From Alginatibacterium sediminis (lineage in GTDB: Bacteria > Pseudomonadota > Gammaproteobacteria > Enterobacterales > Celerinatantimonadaceae): 64,000 nt of DNA. Position 1 is the stretch's first letter. Each line of letters starts with the position of its first letter. The notes under the pieces were generated by a model. The model was not told the DNA's origin. It saw only the letters and a list, made by a program, of their open reading frames with translations, and made no database searches. The position numbers and the translations under genes are program-made. Positions 45,578 through 56,195 of the stretch are shown piece after piece. The stretch covers positions 186,001 through 250,000 of the forward strand of contig NZ_RAQO01000009.1 in assembly GCF_003610775.1 (NCBI RefSeq), written 5' to 3'.

Positions 45578-48500
45578 ATGAGCGCATTGGCGAAGCTTCA
45601 AGCACAATTAGCGAAACGTATTCTCATCATTGATGGGGGTATGGGCACTATGATTCAAGATCATAAACTTGAAGAAGCCGATTATCGTGGGGAACGATTT
45701 GCTGATTGGCATTCTGACCTTAAAGGTAATAACGATTTATTGTCTCTTACTCAGCCGCAACTTATCGAGAATATACATCGAGACTATCTATTGGCTGGCG
45801 CAGACATTCTCGAGACTAATACATTTAACGCGACGACTATCGCCATGGCCGACTATGATATGCAAAGTATATCGGCCGAAATAAATCTTGAGTCAGCAAA
45901 GCTAGCTCGGAAGGTGGCGGATGAAATTACTGCGGGCGACCCTAGTAAACCGCGCTTTGTTGCAGGTGTATTGGGCCCAACTAACCGTACCGCATCTATA
46001 TCACCTGACGTAAATGACCCAGGTTACCGCAATGTTGAATTCCAAGAGTTAGTCGATGCCTATACCGAGTCTAGTCTGGCGCTTATTGAAGGTGGCAGTG
46101 ACCTGATACTTATCGAAACCATCTTTGATACGCTTAATGCCAAAGCGGCTATCTTCGCAATTGAAGGAGTATTTGACACTATTGGCTATCGCCTACCAGT
46201 CATGCTCTCAGGAACGATTACCGATGCATCTGGTCGCACTCTAAGTGGTCAAACAACCGAAGCCTTCTATAATTCTGTTCGTCATGCTCGACCATTAAGT
46301 ATGGGACTTAACTGCGCATTGGGTCCTAAGGAATTACGTCAGTACGTTGAAGAGTTAAGTAAGATTAGTGAAGGCTTTGTTAGTGCCCACCCCAATGCGG
46401 GTTTACCTAATGCCTTTGGGGAGTATGATCTCGGACCCGAAGAAATGGCTGAGCATATCGGTGAATGGGCGAGAGCAGGGTTTCTTAATCTTGTCGGGGG
46501 ATGTTGTGGCACTACCCCTGAGCATATACGAGCTATGCATGACGCCGTAAACGGTGTTGCGCCACGAAAACTACCCGAAATTGAAGTCGCATGCCGTTTA
46601 TCTGGTCTGGAACCTTTAACGATCAACAAAGACAGTTTGTTCGTTAATGTCGGCGAACGAAATAATGTTACCGGTTCTGCCATTTTTAAACGTTTAATCA
46701 TCGATGAGAATTATGACAAAGCGATCGAGATTGCGCTGCAGCAGGTAGAAAACGGCGCCCAAATCATCGATATCAATATGGATGAGGGCATGCTCGATTC
46801 CAAAGCGGCGATGGAGCGATTTCTTAAGCTAATAGCTGGAGAGCCTGATATTGCTCGGGTTCCGGTGATGATTGATAGCTCGAAATGGGACATCCTTGAG
46901 GCCGGCCTTCGCTGTGTGCAAGGTAAAGCCATTGTAAACTCAATTTCGATGAAAGAAGGCGTTGATGCTTTTGTTCGTCAAGCAGAAATCGTACGCCGTT
47001 ATGGTGCCGCTGTCATTGTGATGGCATTTGATGAGGATGGACAAGCAGACACTCGTGAGCGTAAGTTTGAGATCTGCAAACGAAGCTATGAGATCTTGGT
47101 CAATCAGGTTGGATTCCCTCCTGAAGACATCATTTTTGACCCAAACATTTTTGCTGTTGCCACCGGTATTGATGAACACAACAATTACGCCGTTGATTTC
47201 ATTGAAGCCGTTAAAGACATTAAAGACAATCTCCCACACGCGATGATTTCCGGTGGCGTGTCAAATGTTAGCTTTTCATTTCGTGGTAACAATCCCGTAC
47301 GTGAAGCCATCCACGCTGTGTTCCTTTACTACGCAATTCGTAATGGCATGGATATGGGAATAGTGAATGCGGGTCAGCTGGCTATTTATGAAGATATTCC
47401 AAAAGAATTAAAGGATAAAGTTGAAGCCGTTGTACTCAATCACAGTGAAAATGGCACTGAAGACTTACTCGCGATCGCAGAACAATATCGAGGCGATGGT
47501 AAAGCACAAGTTCAAGTTCAAGACCAAGAATGGCGCAGCTGGACGGTCAATAAGCGTTTAGAGCACGCTCTAGTCAAAGGTATAACTGAATTCATCGAAG
47601 AAGATACTGAAGAGGCTCGTGCGAATGCACAAAAGCCGCTACACGTCATTGAAGGCCCTTTAATGGACGGTATGAATGTCGTTGGGGATTTGTTTGGTGA
47701 AGGGAAAATGTTTTTACCGCAGGTGGTGAAATCAGCGCGGGTTATGAAGCGCGCAGTAGCTTATCTCCAGCCTTTTATCGAAGATGAAAAAGGTGAAGGG
47801 CAACGTAGTAATGGCAAAATTGTGATGGCTACGGTTAAAGGGGATGTACATGACATTGGTAAAAACATTGTTGGGGTTGTGCTGCAATGTAATAACTTTG
47901 AAGTGATAGATTTAGGGGTGATGGTCTCTTGCGACAAAATTTTGCAAGTTGCTCGCGATGAAGGAGCAGACATGATTGGTCTGTCTGGGCTGATTACTCC
48001 TTCACTGGACGAGATGGTTCACGTCGCAAAAGAAATGCAGAGAGCTGGTATGGATTTACCGCTGCTTATCGGTGGTGCTACAACGTCTAAAGCCCATACT
48101 GCGGTTAAGATTGAACAAAACTACAAACACCCTGTGGTTTATGTGCCTAACGCCTCTCGTGCGGTGGGTGTTTGCCAAAGTTTGTTGTCCGTTGAAGGTC
48201 GTCGTGTCTTTACCGAAAGGTTAGATAAAGAGTACGAAATCGTTAGAGAGCAGCATGCGCGTAAAAGACCCCGAAGCGCACCTGTTACTTTGGCGGAAGC
48301 ACGAGCCAATAAAGCGGCCATTGATTGGGAAAATTACCAACCGCCAGTGCCTAAACAACTTGGTATACAAGTTTTTAAAGATGTGGCGATCGATGACATT
48401 GTTCCCTATATCGATTGGACGCCATTCTTTATGACATGGTCTTTGGCGGGTAAGTATCCGCGTATTCTTCAAGATGATGTCGTCGGAGAGCAAGCTCGAG

Positions 48501-49264
48501 AGCTGTTTGCCGATGCACAACAAATGTTGGAACAGCTTAGAGTTGATAAAGCCTTGGGTATTGCTGGTGTTATGGGTTTATTTGCTGCCAACAGTGTAGA
48601 AGATGATATCGAGTTCTATAGCGATGAAAATCGCAGTACGGTTATCGCTCGCTCAAGTCAATTAAGGCAACAAACCAAGAAAACTAAAGGGGCAAACTAC
48701 TGTTTGGCAGATTTCATTGCTCCGAAGTCTAGTGGGAAAGCTGACTATTTCGGAGCTTTTGCGGTAACCGGTGGTATTGGTGAAGACGAAATCGCAGACC
48801 GTTTTAAAGATGCTGGTGATGACTATAATGGGATTATGGTTAAAGCCTTAGCTGATCGTCTTGCCGAAGGTTTTGCTGAATACCTACATGCTCAAGTACG
48901 AAAAAAATACTGGGGTTTTGCAGAAGATGAAAGTCTAAGTAATGAAGAGCTTATTCGAGAGAATTATCAAGGTATTCGTCCGGCACCTGGATATCCAGCT
49001 TGTCCTGAACACACTGAAAAGGGACTCATTTGGGACTTACTTCAAGTTGAATCAAACATTGGTATGCAATTGACTGATAGTTACGCTATGTGGCCTGGCG
49101 CAGCTGTATCAGGTTGGTACTTTAGCCATCCCGATTCGCGTTATTTTGCCGTGGCTTCGATTCAAGAAGACCAAGTTAGTGAATATGCGCAACGAAAAGG
49201 CATGAGTAAGCTTGAGGCTGAGCGTTGGTTGGCGCCAAATTTGGGCTATAACCCGGATCGATAG
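45578..49264 (+). CDS. metH: cobalamin-dependent methionine synthase
   Basis: Transfers methyl from methyltetrahydrofolate to homocysteine through cobalamin (about 1228 residues; E. coli 1227). Four modules are visible: homocysteine domain with zinc ligands (GLNCALG and [12 protein letters not shown]), pterin domain ([27 protein letters not shown]), cobalamin domain with axial His758 in DVHDIGKN, and the C-terminal reactivation domain that binds S-adenosylmethionine ([15 protein letters not shown]). The ATG at 45578 with AAGGAAG upstream is preferred over an in-frame GTG at 45548. The 51-base gap after metA holds a 5-bp hairpin (GACGC/GCGTC) without a T-tract. Confidence 0.97.
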   Translation: MSALAKLQAQLAKRILIIDGGMGTMIQDHKLEEADYRGERFADWHSDLKGNNDLLSLTQPQLIENIHRDYLLAGADILETNTFNATTIAMADYDMQSISAEINLESAKLARKVADEITAGDPSKPRFVAGVLGPTNRTASISPDVNDPGYRNVEFQELVDAYTESSLALIEGGSDLILIETIFDTLNAKAAIFAIEGVFDTIGYRLPVMLSGTITDASGRTLSGQTTEAFYNSVRHARPLSMGLNCALGPKELRQYVEELSKISEGFVSAHPNAGLPNAFGEYDLGPEEMAEHIGEWARAGFLNLVGGCCGTTPEHIRAMHDAVNGVAPRKLPEIEVACRLSGLEPLTINKDSLFVNVGERNNVTGSAIFKRLIIDENYDKAIEIALQQVENGAQIIDINMDEGMLDSKAAMERFLKLIAGEPDIARVPVMIDSSKWDILEAGLRCVQGKAIVNSISMKEGVDAFVRQAEIVRRYGAAVIVMAFDEDGQADTRERKFEICKRSYEILVNQVGFPPEDIIFDPNIFAVATGIDEHNNYAVDFIEAVKDIKDNLPHAMISGGVSNVSFSFRGNNPVREAIHAVFLYYAIRNGMDMGIVNAGQLAIYEDIPKELKDKVEAVVLNHSENGTEDLLAIAEQYRGDGKAQVQVQDQEWRSWTVNKRLEHALVKGITEFIEEDTEEARANAQKPLHVIEGPLMDGMNVVGDLFGEGKMFLPQVVKSARVMKRAVAYLQPFIEDEKGEGQRSNGKIVMATVKGDVHDIGKNIVGVVLQCNNFEVIDLGVMVSCDKILQVARDEGADMIGLSGLITPSLDEMVHVAKEMQRAGMDLPLLIGGATTSKAHTAVKIEQNYKHPVVYVPNASRAVGVCQSLLSVEGRRVFTERLDKEYEIVREQHARKRPRSAPVTLAEARANKAAIDWENYQPPVPKQLGIQVFKDVAIDDIVPYIDWTPFFMTWSLAGKYPRILQDDVVGEQARELFADAQQMLEQLRVDKALGIAGVMGLFAANSVEDDIEFYSDENRSTVIARSSQLRQQTKKTKGANYCLADFIAPKSSGKADYFGAFAVTGGIGEDEIADRFKDAGDDYNGIMVKALADRLAEGFAEYLHAQVRKKYWGFAEDESLSNEELIRENYQGIRPAPGYPACPEHTEKGLIWDLLQVESNIGMQLTDSYAMWPGAAVSGWYFSHPDSRYFAVASIQEDQVSEYAQRKGMSKLEAERWLAPNLGYNPDR

Positions 49265-49294
49265 ATTAAGCTTGCTCGTTAGTGCTTAGAAACT

Positions 49295-49326
49295 AAAAAA
49301 GCTCTCATATTTGAGAGCTTTTTTGA
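49295..49326. terminator. bidirectional terminator between metH and the DUF3622-like gene
   Basis: GCTCTCA (49301-49307) and TGAGAGC (49312-49318) flank a TATT loop, with six A before and six T after, so it can terminate both convergent transcripts. Confidence 0.9.
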
Positions 49327-49351
49327 TCAATCATTTACTGATTTATGGTTC

Positions 49352-49678
49352 TTACTCGTCCGCGTCATCTTCTAAATCTTGTGCGGCTAGACGCTCGCGA
49401 TACTCATCATCAGCTTTTTGTTGCGCTTCTTCTTTGGCCTGCGCCGCAATCTCAGCTTGGCTACGTTTTTCAGTTTTACGCAGATTTCGCTCTTGCTGTT
49501 TATTGATAAAATCTTCTAGATTAGTGTCTGCCCAAGCTTGCGCAGCTTCTTGAGATTCAAATCCAGCTTTTTTCTTAGAAACTTGAGTTCTGCGCACAGA
49601 GACTCGGCGTAGGATTTTTGCTTCCCAAGTATCGCCTTTAGGGCTTACTTTAATCTCGTATTTGCTTGCTTTGCTCAT
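49352..49678 (-). CDS. DUF3622-like small charged protein
   Basis: Small protein of 108 residues. The ATG at 49678 has an AGGAAC ribosome-binding site; a longer frame to 49795 has none and is rejected. The N-terminal half (KYEIKVSPKGDTWEAKILRR, then QAWADTNLEDFI near residue 52) resembles the DUF3622 proteins of Vibrio and Shewanella relatives. The C-terminal half is rich in Glu, Lys, Arg and Ala and likely one long helix or coiled coil. Function is unknown. It is a single-gene unit with terminators on both sides. Confidence 0.75.
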   Translation of the reverse strand: MSKASKYEIKVSPKGDTWEAKILRRVSVRRTQVSKKKAGFESQEAAQAWADTNLEDFINKQQERNLRKTEKRSQAEIAAQAKEEAQQKADDEYRERLAAQDLEDDADE

Positions 49679-49876
49679 GGTTGTTCCTGTACTAGAAAAT
49701 GAATGCCGTATCAATGACGGGCAGGCAGTGTACGCTTTTTGACAGATAATTCTAGAGTCTGATCTGAATTTTGCATAGATTATTGTGCTGAGCATGCTAG
49801 TTGGATCTAAGTTAGTAGCCCAAATTTAGAATTAATTCTAAAACTAGCATACTAGCTTAATGGCGATCTGATAAAT

Positions 49877-49900
49877 AAAAACCCGCCTAAGCGGGTTTTG
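49877..49900. terminator. terminator downstream of the RND pump gene
   Basis: AAAACCCGC (49878-49886) and GCGGGTTTT (49891-49899) flank the loop CTAA. T-rich tails exist on both strands, best on the minus strand after the efflux gene. Confidence 0.85.
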
Positions 49901-49922
49901 TAGTTGAGAGCCAAGTTAAGAC

Positions 49923-52900
49923 TTAGTTTGGTTCTGGGCTAGCCTCTGGTTTTTTCTTGAAACGTTCACGCATACTTTGGAATATTACGTAAAGTACCGG
50001 CACCAAAACCGTGCCTAAGATAGTGGCGGCTAGCATGCCCCCCATTACTGCTGAACCAAGCGATACTCGGCTACTTGCTCCCGCGCCGGTAGCGATTACC
50101 AGTGGGATAATACCCAAAATGAATGAGAAAGCAGTCATCAGTACCGCTCTAAAGCGCAAGCGAGCCGCATCCATGGCTGCGTCTACAATAGAATGCCCCT
50201 CTTCGCGAAGTTGCTTCGCAAATTCAACAATAAGAATAGCGTTCTTACAGGCCAATCCTATCAGTAGTACCAGGCCAATTTGGGTATATAGGTTAATCTC
50301 GCCTTTCATCGTCCAAACGTAGACAAATGCTCCTAGTATGGCAATTGGAACCGCTAGCATTACAGCCAAAGGAATACTCCAGCTTTCATACTGTGCGACC
50401 AAAAATAAGTAGGTAAATACTAAAGCCAAACTAAAGATAAAGGGCGCAAGGTTACCTGCTTTTAGTTCTTGATAAGTTTGCCCACTCCAGTCATAGGTAT
50501 AACCGGCTGGTAACGAAGTTTCTGCAAGTTGTCGAACTCGTTCAATTGCGTCGCCTGATGAGTAGCCGGGTGCTGGGAATGCATTAAGTTTCACAGCGTT
50601 ATACAGATTAAATTGGTTGATGTAATCAGGGCCTAAGCTTGGTTCAATTCGAACTAAGGTCGTCAGTGGTACCATTTCACCTTCTTTATTTCGAATGAAG
50701 AAGCGAGATATATCGTGTTCATCATCGCGAAACTCAGTATCGGCTTGAGCAAGTACTTTAAAGACTTTACCGAAACGATTGAAGTCGTTGACATACATGG
50801 AGCCAAGCATGGTTTGCAAGGTAGTAAAAATACTATTGAGTGGTACCCCTTGAATCTTGGCTTTTTGACGGTCTACATCAACAAATAGCTGCGGAACATC
50901 GGCTCTAAAGGTACTAAATGCTGAAGCAATCTCTGGGCTGGCGTTAGCTTCCATAACAAAGCCGCGCATCGCTTGAGCGAGCTCAAGTGGGCTTCTACCT
51001 AAGGTATCCTGAATAAAGAATTCAACCCCCGCCACGGTTCCCACGCCTGGTAAGGCTGGCAGTGCAAAACCCATCCCGGTAGACCCCTTTTGAGCAGCAA
51101 GTAGACCATTTACTTTATTGATGATGGACTCTTGAGAGAGAGAAGCAGACTTTCGTAAGTCCCAGTGATCAAGAATCACAACCATTAGCCCTGCGTTTGA
51201 ACTTACAGTGCTGGAGATAATGGAATAACCGCTCGCTGAAATAACATTACTTACACCTTCAACCTCAAGAATTTGGTCCACCATGGTATTCATAGCGTCT
51301 TGCGTTCGGTTAATTGAAGAGCCGTCAGGCAATTGCACATCGACAAAGAAAGCTTTTTTGTCTTCGGTCGGTACAAAGCTGGTGGGCAAGCTGCTGCCAA
51401 GCAAACCAGTGCCGACTAAAAGCGCTAAGTAAGCGACAGCCACGATGCCTAGTTTTCGGATCAATGCGCCAACAATGCGAGAATAACCAGCGGTTGATTT
51501 GTCAAAAAACGTATTAAACTTTGCGTGGAACCCAGTGGTGTGAACTTTAGGCGTACGCAGTAATGTTGCACATAATGCCGGACTTAGGGTTAAGGCATTG
51601 ATCGATGAGATTAGAACAGAAATACAAATAGTGATTGAGAACTGCGCATACATTTGACCGGTAATACCGGGCATAACCGCAGTCGGGACAAATACGGCGA
51701 GTAGTACTAAGGTGGTGGCAATAACCGCGCCGCTAACCTCTTGCATTGATTCTATTGTTGCGTCAACTGCATTCAAGCCCTTTTGTTGCATGATCCGGGT
51801 GGTATTCTCTACAACCACGATCGCATCATCAACCACAATACCAATTGCCAGAATCAAGGCGAATAAAGACACTGTGTTGATGGTCATGCCACTGGCGAGT
51901 AAGAAGGCAAATGTACCAACGAGAGAAACTGGGATCGCGATTGCTGGAATAAGCGTTTGTCGTACATCTTGCAAGAAGATATAAACCACAAGCACAACCA
52001 GTGCGACTGCAATCATCAGGGTTTCAATCATTTCTTCAATCGAGGTGCTTACGAACTCAGTCGTATCGTAAAGTACCTTGTACTCGAGATCTTCCGGGAA
52101 GTTTGCCGCAAGACGTTCTAGTTCTGCGTTTACGCCATCGGCTACTTCTAAGGCATTTGCGCCCGCACCTTGGTAAATAAACAGCAATGCACTAGCTTGG
52201 TTATCTAGCATCGCTTCTGCATCGTAGCTTTGTGCGCCTAACTCTAGACGCGCTATGTCTCTGAGATATACAGCACTACCATCGGGGTTTGAGCGAATAA
52301 TAATATTTTCAAACTCTTCTGGCTCACTCAAGCGTCCTTTAGTGACCAAAGTATACTGAAATTGCTGGTCTTTGGGCACCGGAGCTGCACCAATACGACC
52401 GGCAGCAACCTGAATGTTTTGCTCTTGAACTGATGACAATACATCTTCAGTGGTGATACTCAGACTAGCCATGCGGTCAGGGTTGAGCCAAATCCGCATC
52501 GAATAGTCCATACCACCGATAATCGAGACATTTGAAACACCAGATACACGGGCTAAAGAATCTTTAAGATTAATGCCCATGTAGTTGTTTAAAAAGAGGT
52601 TATCCAAAGTTCCATTGGGCGAGACTAAGTTAACCATCATTAAGATATTTGGGTCTTGCTTCTTAACTGTAACACCGTTGCGCTGTACTTCTTCAGGTAG
52701 CTTAGGCATTGCCTGTTGAACACGGTTTTGTACGTTGACCTGTGCCATATCAGCATTGGTACCAACTTCGAAGGTCACGTTAAGCGAATAACTACCACTA
52801 TTGGAGCTTTTAGACTCCATATAGATCATATTCTCAACGCCGTTAACTTCAGCTTCGATAATCTTTGCAACGCTGTTGGCGACTACTTCTGAGCCTGCCC

Positions 52901-53054
52901 CTGCGTAGCTTGTACTTACGGTAACCTGTGGCGGAGATACATTTGGGAACTCGGCAATTGGAAGCACTGGTATCGACAATATTCCCGCAAGGGTGAGTAC
53001 GATCGATATAACAAACGCAAACTTAGGTCGATGAATAAAAAACTTACTAATCAT
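49923..53054 (-). CDS. RND multidrug efflux transporter, inner-membrane pump (HAE1 family)
   Basis: Proton-driven tripartite efflux pump subunit of 1043 residues, close to AcrB/MexB in length. It has twelve predicted membrane helices and two large periplasmic loops. [19 protein letters not shown] is the standard start. The proton-relay Asp pair lies in [19 protein letters not shown], and the partner Lys in [18 protein letters not shown]. Pore-domain blocks such as [18 protein letters not shown] are typical. It follows the adaptor gene by 2 bases with AAGGTGG upstream. No TolC-like gene or local regulator is present, so it likely uses a TolC from elsewhere. Substrates cannot be predicted. Confidence 0.95.
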   Translation of the reverse strand: MISKFFIHRPKFAFVISIVLTLAGILSIPVLPIAEFPNVSPPQVTVSTSYAGAGSEVVANSVAKIIEAEVNGVENMIYMESKSSNSGSYSLNVTFEVGTNADMAQVNVQNRVQQAMPKLPEEVQRNGVTVKKQDPNILMMVNLVSPNGTLDNLFLNNYMGINLKDSLARVSGVSNVSIIGGMDYSMRIWLNPDRMASLSITTEDVLSSVQEQNIQVAAGRIGAAPVPKDQQFQYTLVTKGRLSEPEEFENIIIRSNPDGSAVYLRDIARLELGAQSYDAEAMLDNQASALLFIYQGAGANALEVADGVNAELERLAANFPEDLEYKVLYDTTEFVSTSIEEMIETLMIAVALVVLVVYIFLQDVRQTLIPAIAIPVSLVGTFAFLLASGMTINTVSLFALILAIGIVVDDAIVVVENTTRIMQQKGLNAVDATIESMQEVSGAVIATTLVLLAVFVPTAVMPGITGQMYAQFSITICISVLISSINALTLSPALCATLLRTPKVHTTGFHAKFNTFFDKSTAGYSRIVGALIRKLGIVAVAYLALLVGTGLLGSSLPTSFVPTEDKKAFFVDVQLPDGSSINRTQDAMNTMVDQILEVEGVSNVISASGYSIISSTVSSNAGLMVVILDHWDLRKSASLSQESIINKVNGLLAAQKGSTGMGFALPALPGVGTVAGVEFFIQDTLGRSPLELAQAMRGFVMEANASPEIASAFSTFRADVPQLFVDVDRQKAKIQGVPLNSIFTTLQTMLGSMYVNDFNRFGKVFKVLAQADTEFRDDEHDISRFFIRNKEGEMVPLTTLVRIEPSLGPDYINQFNLYNAVKLNAFPAPGYSSGDAIERVRQLAETSLPAGYTYDWSGQTYQELKAGNLAPFIFSLALVFTYLFLVAQYESWSIPLAVMLAVPIAILGAFVYVWTMKGEINLYTQIGLVLLIGLACKNAILIVEFAKQLREEGHSIVDAAMDAARLRFRAVLMTAFSFILGIIPLVIATGAGASSRVSLGSAVMGGMLAATILGTVLVPVLYVIFQSMRERFKKKPEASPEPN

Positions 53055-53056
53055 GC

Positions 53057-54262
53057 TTAGCCACCTTGCGTTGAGTTTGCATCTGAGGCACTAGTCGCTG
53101 GAGTTGTTCCAAATGGGTCGGCTTCATCTAGTTCCCATTGAACTTCGACACCAGCACGGACTTTTTGAATGCCATTGCTAATAACTTTGTCCCCAACTTC
53201 TAGTCCTGACTTCACTTCCCAGTCCACACCATAGCGGTTACCTAAGTCGACGTTTTTACGCTCCACAATATTTTCGTCGTTAACTGTCATTACATAACGA
53301 CCTTGCTGGTCTTCTTGCACCGAGCTTTGACCAATTAACATGACTTCACTTGGGTTGGGCTCTTCAACTATCGCTGTGACGTAAAGTCCTGGAAGTATAT
53401 CAGCGCGCTCATTATCAAACACCGCACGTAAATCTAAAGTACCTGTGGTTGCGCCAATCCTATTGTCCAAAAAGTCTAAAGTGCCGGTTTGGTCGTATTC
53501 AGCACCACTTGGAAAGCGCATTCTAATTTTTAGTGATTCGAACAAGTCTGCTATTTCAGCATCTGAAAGCTCTTCAGCTTTGGTTGGTTTATCGCGGAAC
53601 AATAAGGTTTCTGGAATTTGAAAGTTCACCCAGATTGGATCTAGTTGAACAATGGTGGTTAAAATGTTTTGTCCTGGAGAAATTAAATCACCAGAAAATG
53701 CGGTTGAACGACCGATGCGTCCCGAAATGGGTGCATAGATTTTGGTATAACTAAGGTCTAATTCTGCCGAACTTACTATCGCTTCTGCACTGCTTACAGC
53801 GGCAGCTGATTGAATTTTGTTAGAGGTTAGTTTGTCGTAATCAGTTTGGCTGATATAGCCGTCTTTAACTAATTTGTCGCCACGAGCCCAGTTGATGCGC
53901 GCGGTTTCTGCTGCGGCTTTGCTTTGTTCTAGGGCAGCAAGCGACTGGTTGAGTTGGGCTTGGTATTGAGCGGGGTCGATGCTAAATAACAAGTCACCCT
54001 TGTTGATTTGGGTACCTTCATCGAAATGTCTGTCAATTAGATTGCCGGATACTTGCGACTTAATTTCAACGTCTTGGGTGGCAACAGTACGTCCAACAAA
54101 CTCATGACTTGGGGTGACGGTTTGAACCGTTACGGTTTTAACCGAAACTGCGGCAAGTGGAGGCGCTTCAACAACGGCTTTATCTTCACAAGCGCTTAGT
54201 AAAAGTAGCGGAGACAATAGTATTACAGGTGTGAATTTTCGGGCGAGGCGTTTCGAAAGCAT
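53057..54262 (-). CDS. RND efflux periplasmic adaptor lipoprotein
   Basis: Membrane-fusion subunit of about 401 residues. The signal peptide ends in the lipobox LSAC (Cys near residue 25). The lipoyl halves ([20 protein letters not shown] and [17 protein letters not shown]) flank a coiled-coil hairpin (about 90-155), followed by beta-barrel ([13 protein letters not shown]) and membrane-proximal parts. The ATG at 54262 has an AAAGGA site at proper distance; the ATG at 54271 overlaps that site and is less likely. First gene of the efflux operon. Confidence 0.93.
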   Translation of the reverse strand: MLSKRLARKFTPVILLSPLLLLSACEDKAVVEAPPLAAVSVKTVTVQTVTPSHEFVGRTVATQDVEIKSQVSGNLIDRHFDEGTQINKGDLLFSIDPAQYQAQLNQSLAALEQSKAAAETARINWARGDKLVKDGYISQTDYDKLTSNKIQSAAAVSSAEAIVSSAELDLSYTKIYAPISGRIGRSTAFSGDLISPGQNILTTIVQLDPIWVNFQIPETLLFRDKPTKAEELSDAEIADLFESLKIRMRFPSGAEYDQTGTLDFLDNRIGATTGTLDLRAVFDNERADILPGLYVTAIVEEPNPSEVMLIGQSSVQEDQQGRYVMTVNDENIVERKNVDLGNRYGVDWEVKSGLEVGDKVISNGIQKVRAGVEVQWELDEADPFGTTPATSASDANSTQGG

Positions 54263-54360
54263 GGCCAACATTCCTTTGAGTGACTCGAGAGCGTGTTAAG
54301 TCTCTAAAATAGTTTAAATATATAGTTAAAGGATAACACTAATTTGAATAAAGCTAAGTC

Positions 54361-54384
54361 AAAAAAAAGCTATTCATATAGCTT
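54361..54384 (-). terminator. terminator of mgtE
   Basis: Read on the minus strand, AAGCTAT, loop ATGA, ATAGCTT and a run of T form an intrinsic terminator 60 bases after the mgtE stop and upstream of the efflux operon. Confidence 0.8.
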
Positions 54385-54446
54385 AAATACTAAACGCTTT
54401 ATTTACTCACTGTGTTTTGAGCTTAAAGTTTGCTTTATCTCACCAT

Positions 54447-55790
54447 TCACAAGCCCAGAACGGTACTCGCAAGTCCGAAATAGATGAGAACTCCGCCTAC
54501 ATCGGCAATGGTAGCCACCAACGGACCTGACGCTGTGGCAGGGTCAACTTTAAGCTTGCTTAGTAAAAACGGCAGACTAAGGCCGATCAGGGAGCTAAAC
54601 ATGACAATAATCACCATCGCAACTGCTACAATTGCCGCAACGTCTATACCGCCACGCCAAAGTCCCAGTGCAAATACCGCAATAGCCATGGTTGCGCCTA
54701 AAGAAAATCCAATCAGCAACTCTTTAGTAAACAGTTTTGCCCAGTCACCTTTTCCTACGTCTCCTGTGGCCAAGGCTCTCACCATTAAGGCTGCCGCTTG
54801 TGAACCGGCATTACCACCGCTGCCAATCAGCAATGGCAAGAAAAACACTAGCACCACATGATTGGCAATAATATCTTCAAAATGTGCGAGGCCAGCCCCT
54901 GAGAACATGGCTCCAAATACCAGCAAAACTAGCCACGGAATACGCTTGCTATACAGCTGCCAGAAACTAGCGCGATCAACACTTTCGTCAAGTTTTCCGA
55001 CAGATGCGCTTTTTTGAGCATCCTCGGTTGCTTCTTCTACGGCTGCATCCATCGCGTCATCGTAAGTAATAATACCCATCATACGTTGAGTATCATCAAC
55101 CACTGGGATCGCAAGTAAGTCGTAATGACGGATTTGCTCAGTGGCATACTCTTGATCATTTTCAACCGTGATTGATACGATATCAGTTCGCATCAAGTCT
55201 TTGATCATGGCGTCAGGTGAAGCCAGAATTAGCTCACGCAGGGAAATGGTACCTAAAACGCGGCGCTCGCGATCGATGACATAGGTTTGATAAATGGTTT
55301 CTTTATCGGGAGCCTCTAAACGCAATTGTTTTAAGGCGCGACTAGCCAGCCAATGCTCTTTAAGGGTCGCGTAATCTGAGGTCATAATTGAACCTGCTGA
55401 ACCTTCCGGGTAGCTAGCCAAGCGGCGAATATCTTCGCGCTCGGCCTGCGCCAGACCAGGCAAAATCATGGCTCGTTGTTCTTCGTCTAATTCTTTATAC
55501 AGGTCGGCACGCTCGTCAGCTTCCATTCTTGATATCAAAGCCGCTAGCTTATTGCGGCTCATCAGCGCCGCTACTTGTGCCTGTTGATGAGGAGGAAGAT
55601 AGGCAAACAGGCTGGCGCGATCGGCCAAGGCGAACAAAGAAAGCAATTGTTTGGCTTCCGGACTATTGAACTCTGCGAGTTCTTCGCCAATATCCGCATA
55701 GTGGTAGTCGTCGAGCGTAGCGCGCACTAAGCTGCGATCAAGATCGATAAGACCTTGTTCTAGTGTGAGCTTGAGTTGAGGTTGAGACAT
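54447..55790 (-). CDS. mgtE: magnesium transporter MgtE
   Basis: Inner-membrane magnesium channel of 447 residues. The N-terminal superhelical domain (AALISRMEADERADLYKEL), two CBS domains (about 135-255; SAGSIMTSDYATL, DIVSITVENDQEYATEQIRH, LAIPVVDDTQRMMG) and five membrane helices follow in the standard order. PLLIGSGGNAGSQAAALMVR and the ion-path segment DPATASGPLVATIADV are conserved. CAGGAGA precedes the ATG. The cytoplasmic domains sense magnesium and gate the pore. No M-box or other riboswitch was recognised in the upstream 400 bases. Confidence 0.95.
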   Translation of the reverse strand: MSQPQLKLTLEQGLIDLDRSLVRATLDDYHYADIGEELAEFNSPEAKQLLSLFALADRASLFAYLPPHQQAQVAALMSRNKLAALISRMEADERADLYKELDEEQRAMILPGLAQAEREDIRRLASYPEGSAGSIMTSDYATLKEHWLASRALKQLRLEAPDKETIYQTYVIDRERRVLGTISLRELILASPDAMIKDLMRTDIVSITVENDQEYATEQIRHYDLLAIPVVDDTQRMMGIITYDDAMDAAVEEATEDAQKSASVGKLDESVDRASFWQLYSKRIPWLVLLVFGAMFSGAGLAHFEDIIANHVVLVFFLPLLIGSGGNAGSQAAALMVRALATGDVGKGDWAKLFTKELLIGFSLGATMAIAVFALGLWRGGIDVAAIVAVAMVIIVMFSSLIGLSLPFLLSKLKVDPATASGPLVATIADVGGVLIYFGLASTVLGL

Positions 55791-56195
55791 GGGCTCTCCT
55801 GCTTTCGCATAGAGCCAAACGAGACTTTATGCAGTGATGATTTTTAGTATAGAAACTGAGTTGGCCAATGGCCTACAACTGTCTGCGTCCGCGTTCATGG
55901 GGTCTCTCTGGAAAGGAATCGGCGCAAATTGTAGGCAAAAGTGTGAGATATCTCAAGGTTTTTCAGAGCAATCGGTTTGGAAAGATCTTTAGTGAATTGA
56001 GCTTGACCAAAATCAAGCTTAGTTGCACGTTTTTTGCTCATTCTAGGGCAGGAAATATATATTGAGGGCGGTAATGGCTGCATTCTTATATCGCACAAGC
56101 AATCTAAAAACACGCTATCAGCTGCGCAAACTCACCTGGTCGACGAGATGGTTTAGTTAATTCTATTCCCACCTCAAAAACAAGGAGAACAGCGT
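55791..56195. other. non-coding gap between mgtE and the EF-G-like gene
   Basis: A 405-base gap between divergent genes that should hold both promoters. Visible structure is limited to a GGCCA-A-TGGCC palindrome (about 55863-55873) and a 6-bp hairpin AGCTTG/CAAGCT (56000-56019). Two small overlapping frames exist but lack ribosome-binding sites and family features. AAGGAG stands before the downstream ATG. Confidence 0.6.

Noticed and set aside
49679-49795. N-terminal extension of the DUF3622-like gene
   Set aside because: The extension lacks a ribosome-binding site and family resemblance, while ATG 49678 has a good AGGAAC site.
55791-55930. Magnesium riboswitch upstream of mgtE
   Set aside because: No recognisable M-box core or terminator/antiterminator pair was found by eye.
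55868-56113. Two overlapping small open frames, one on each strand, in the mgtE to EF-G-like gap
   Set aside because: No ribosome-binding site, no domain-like pattern, and they mirror each other in the same DNA; treated as non-coding.
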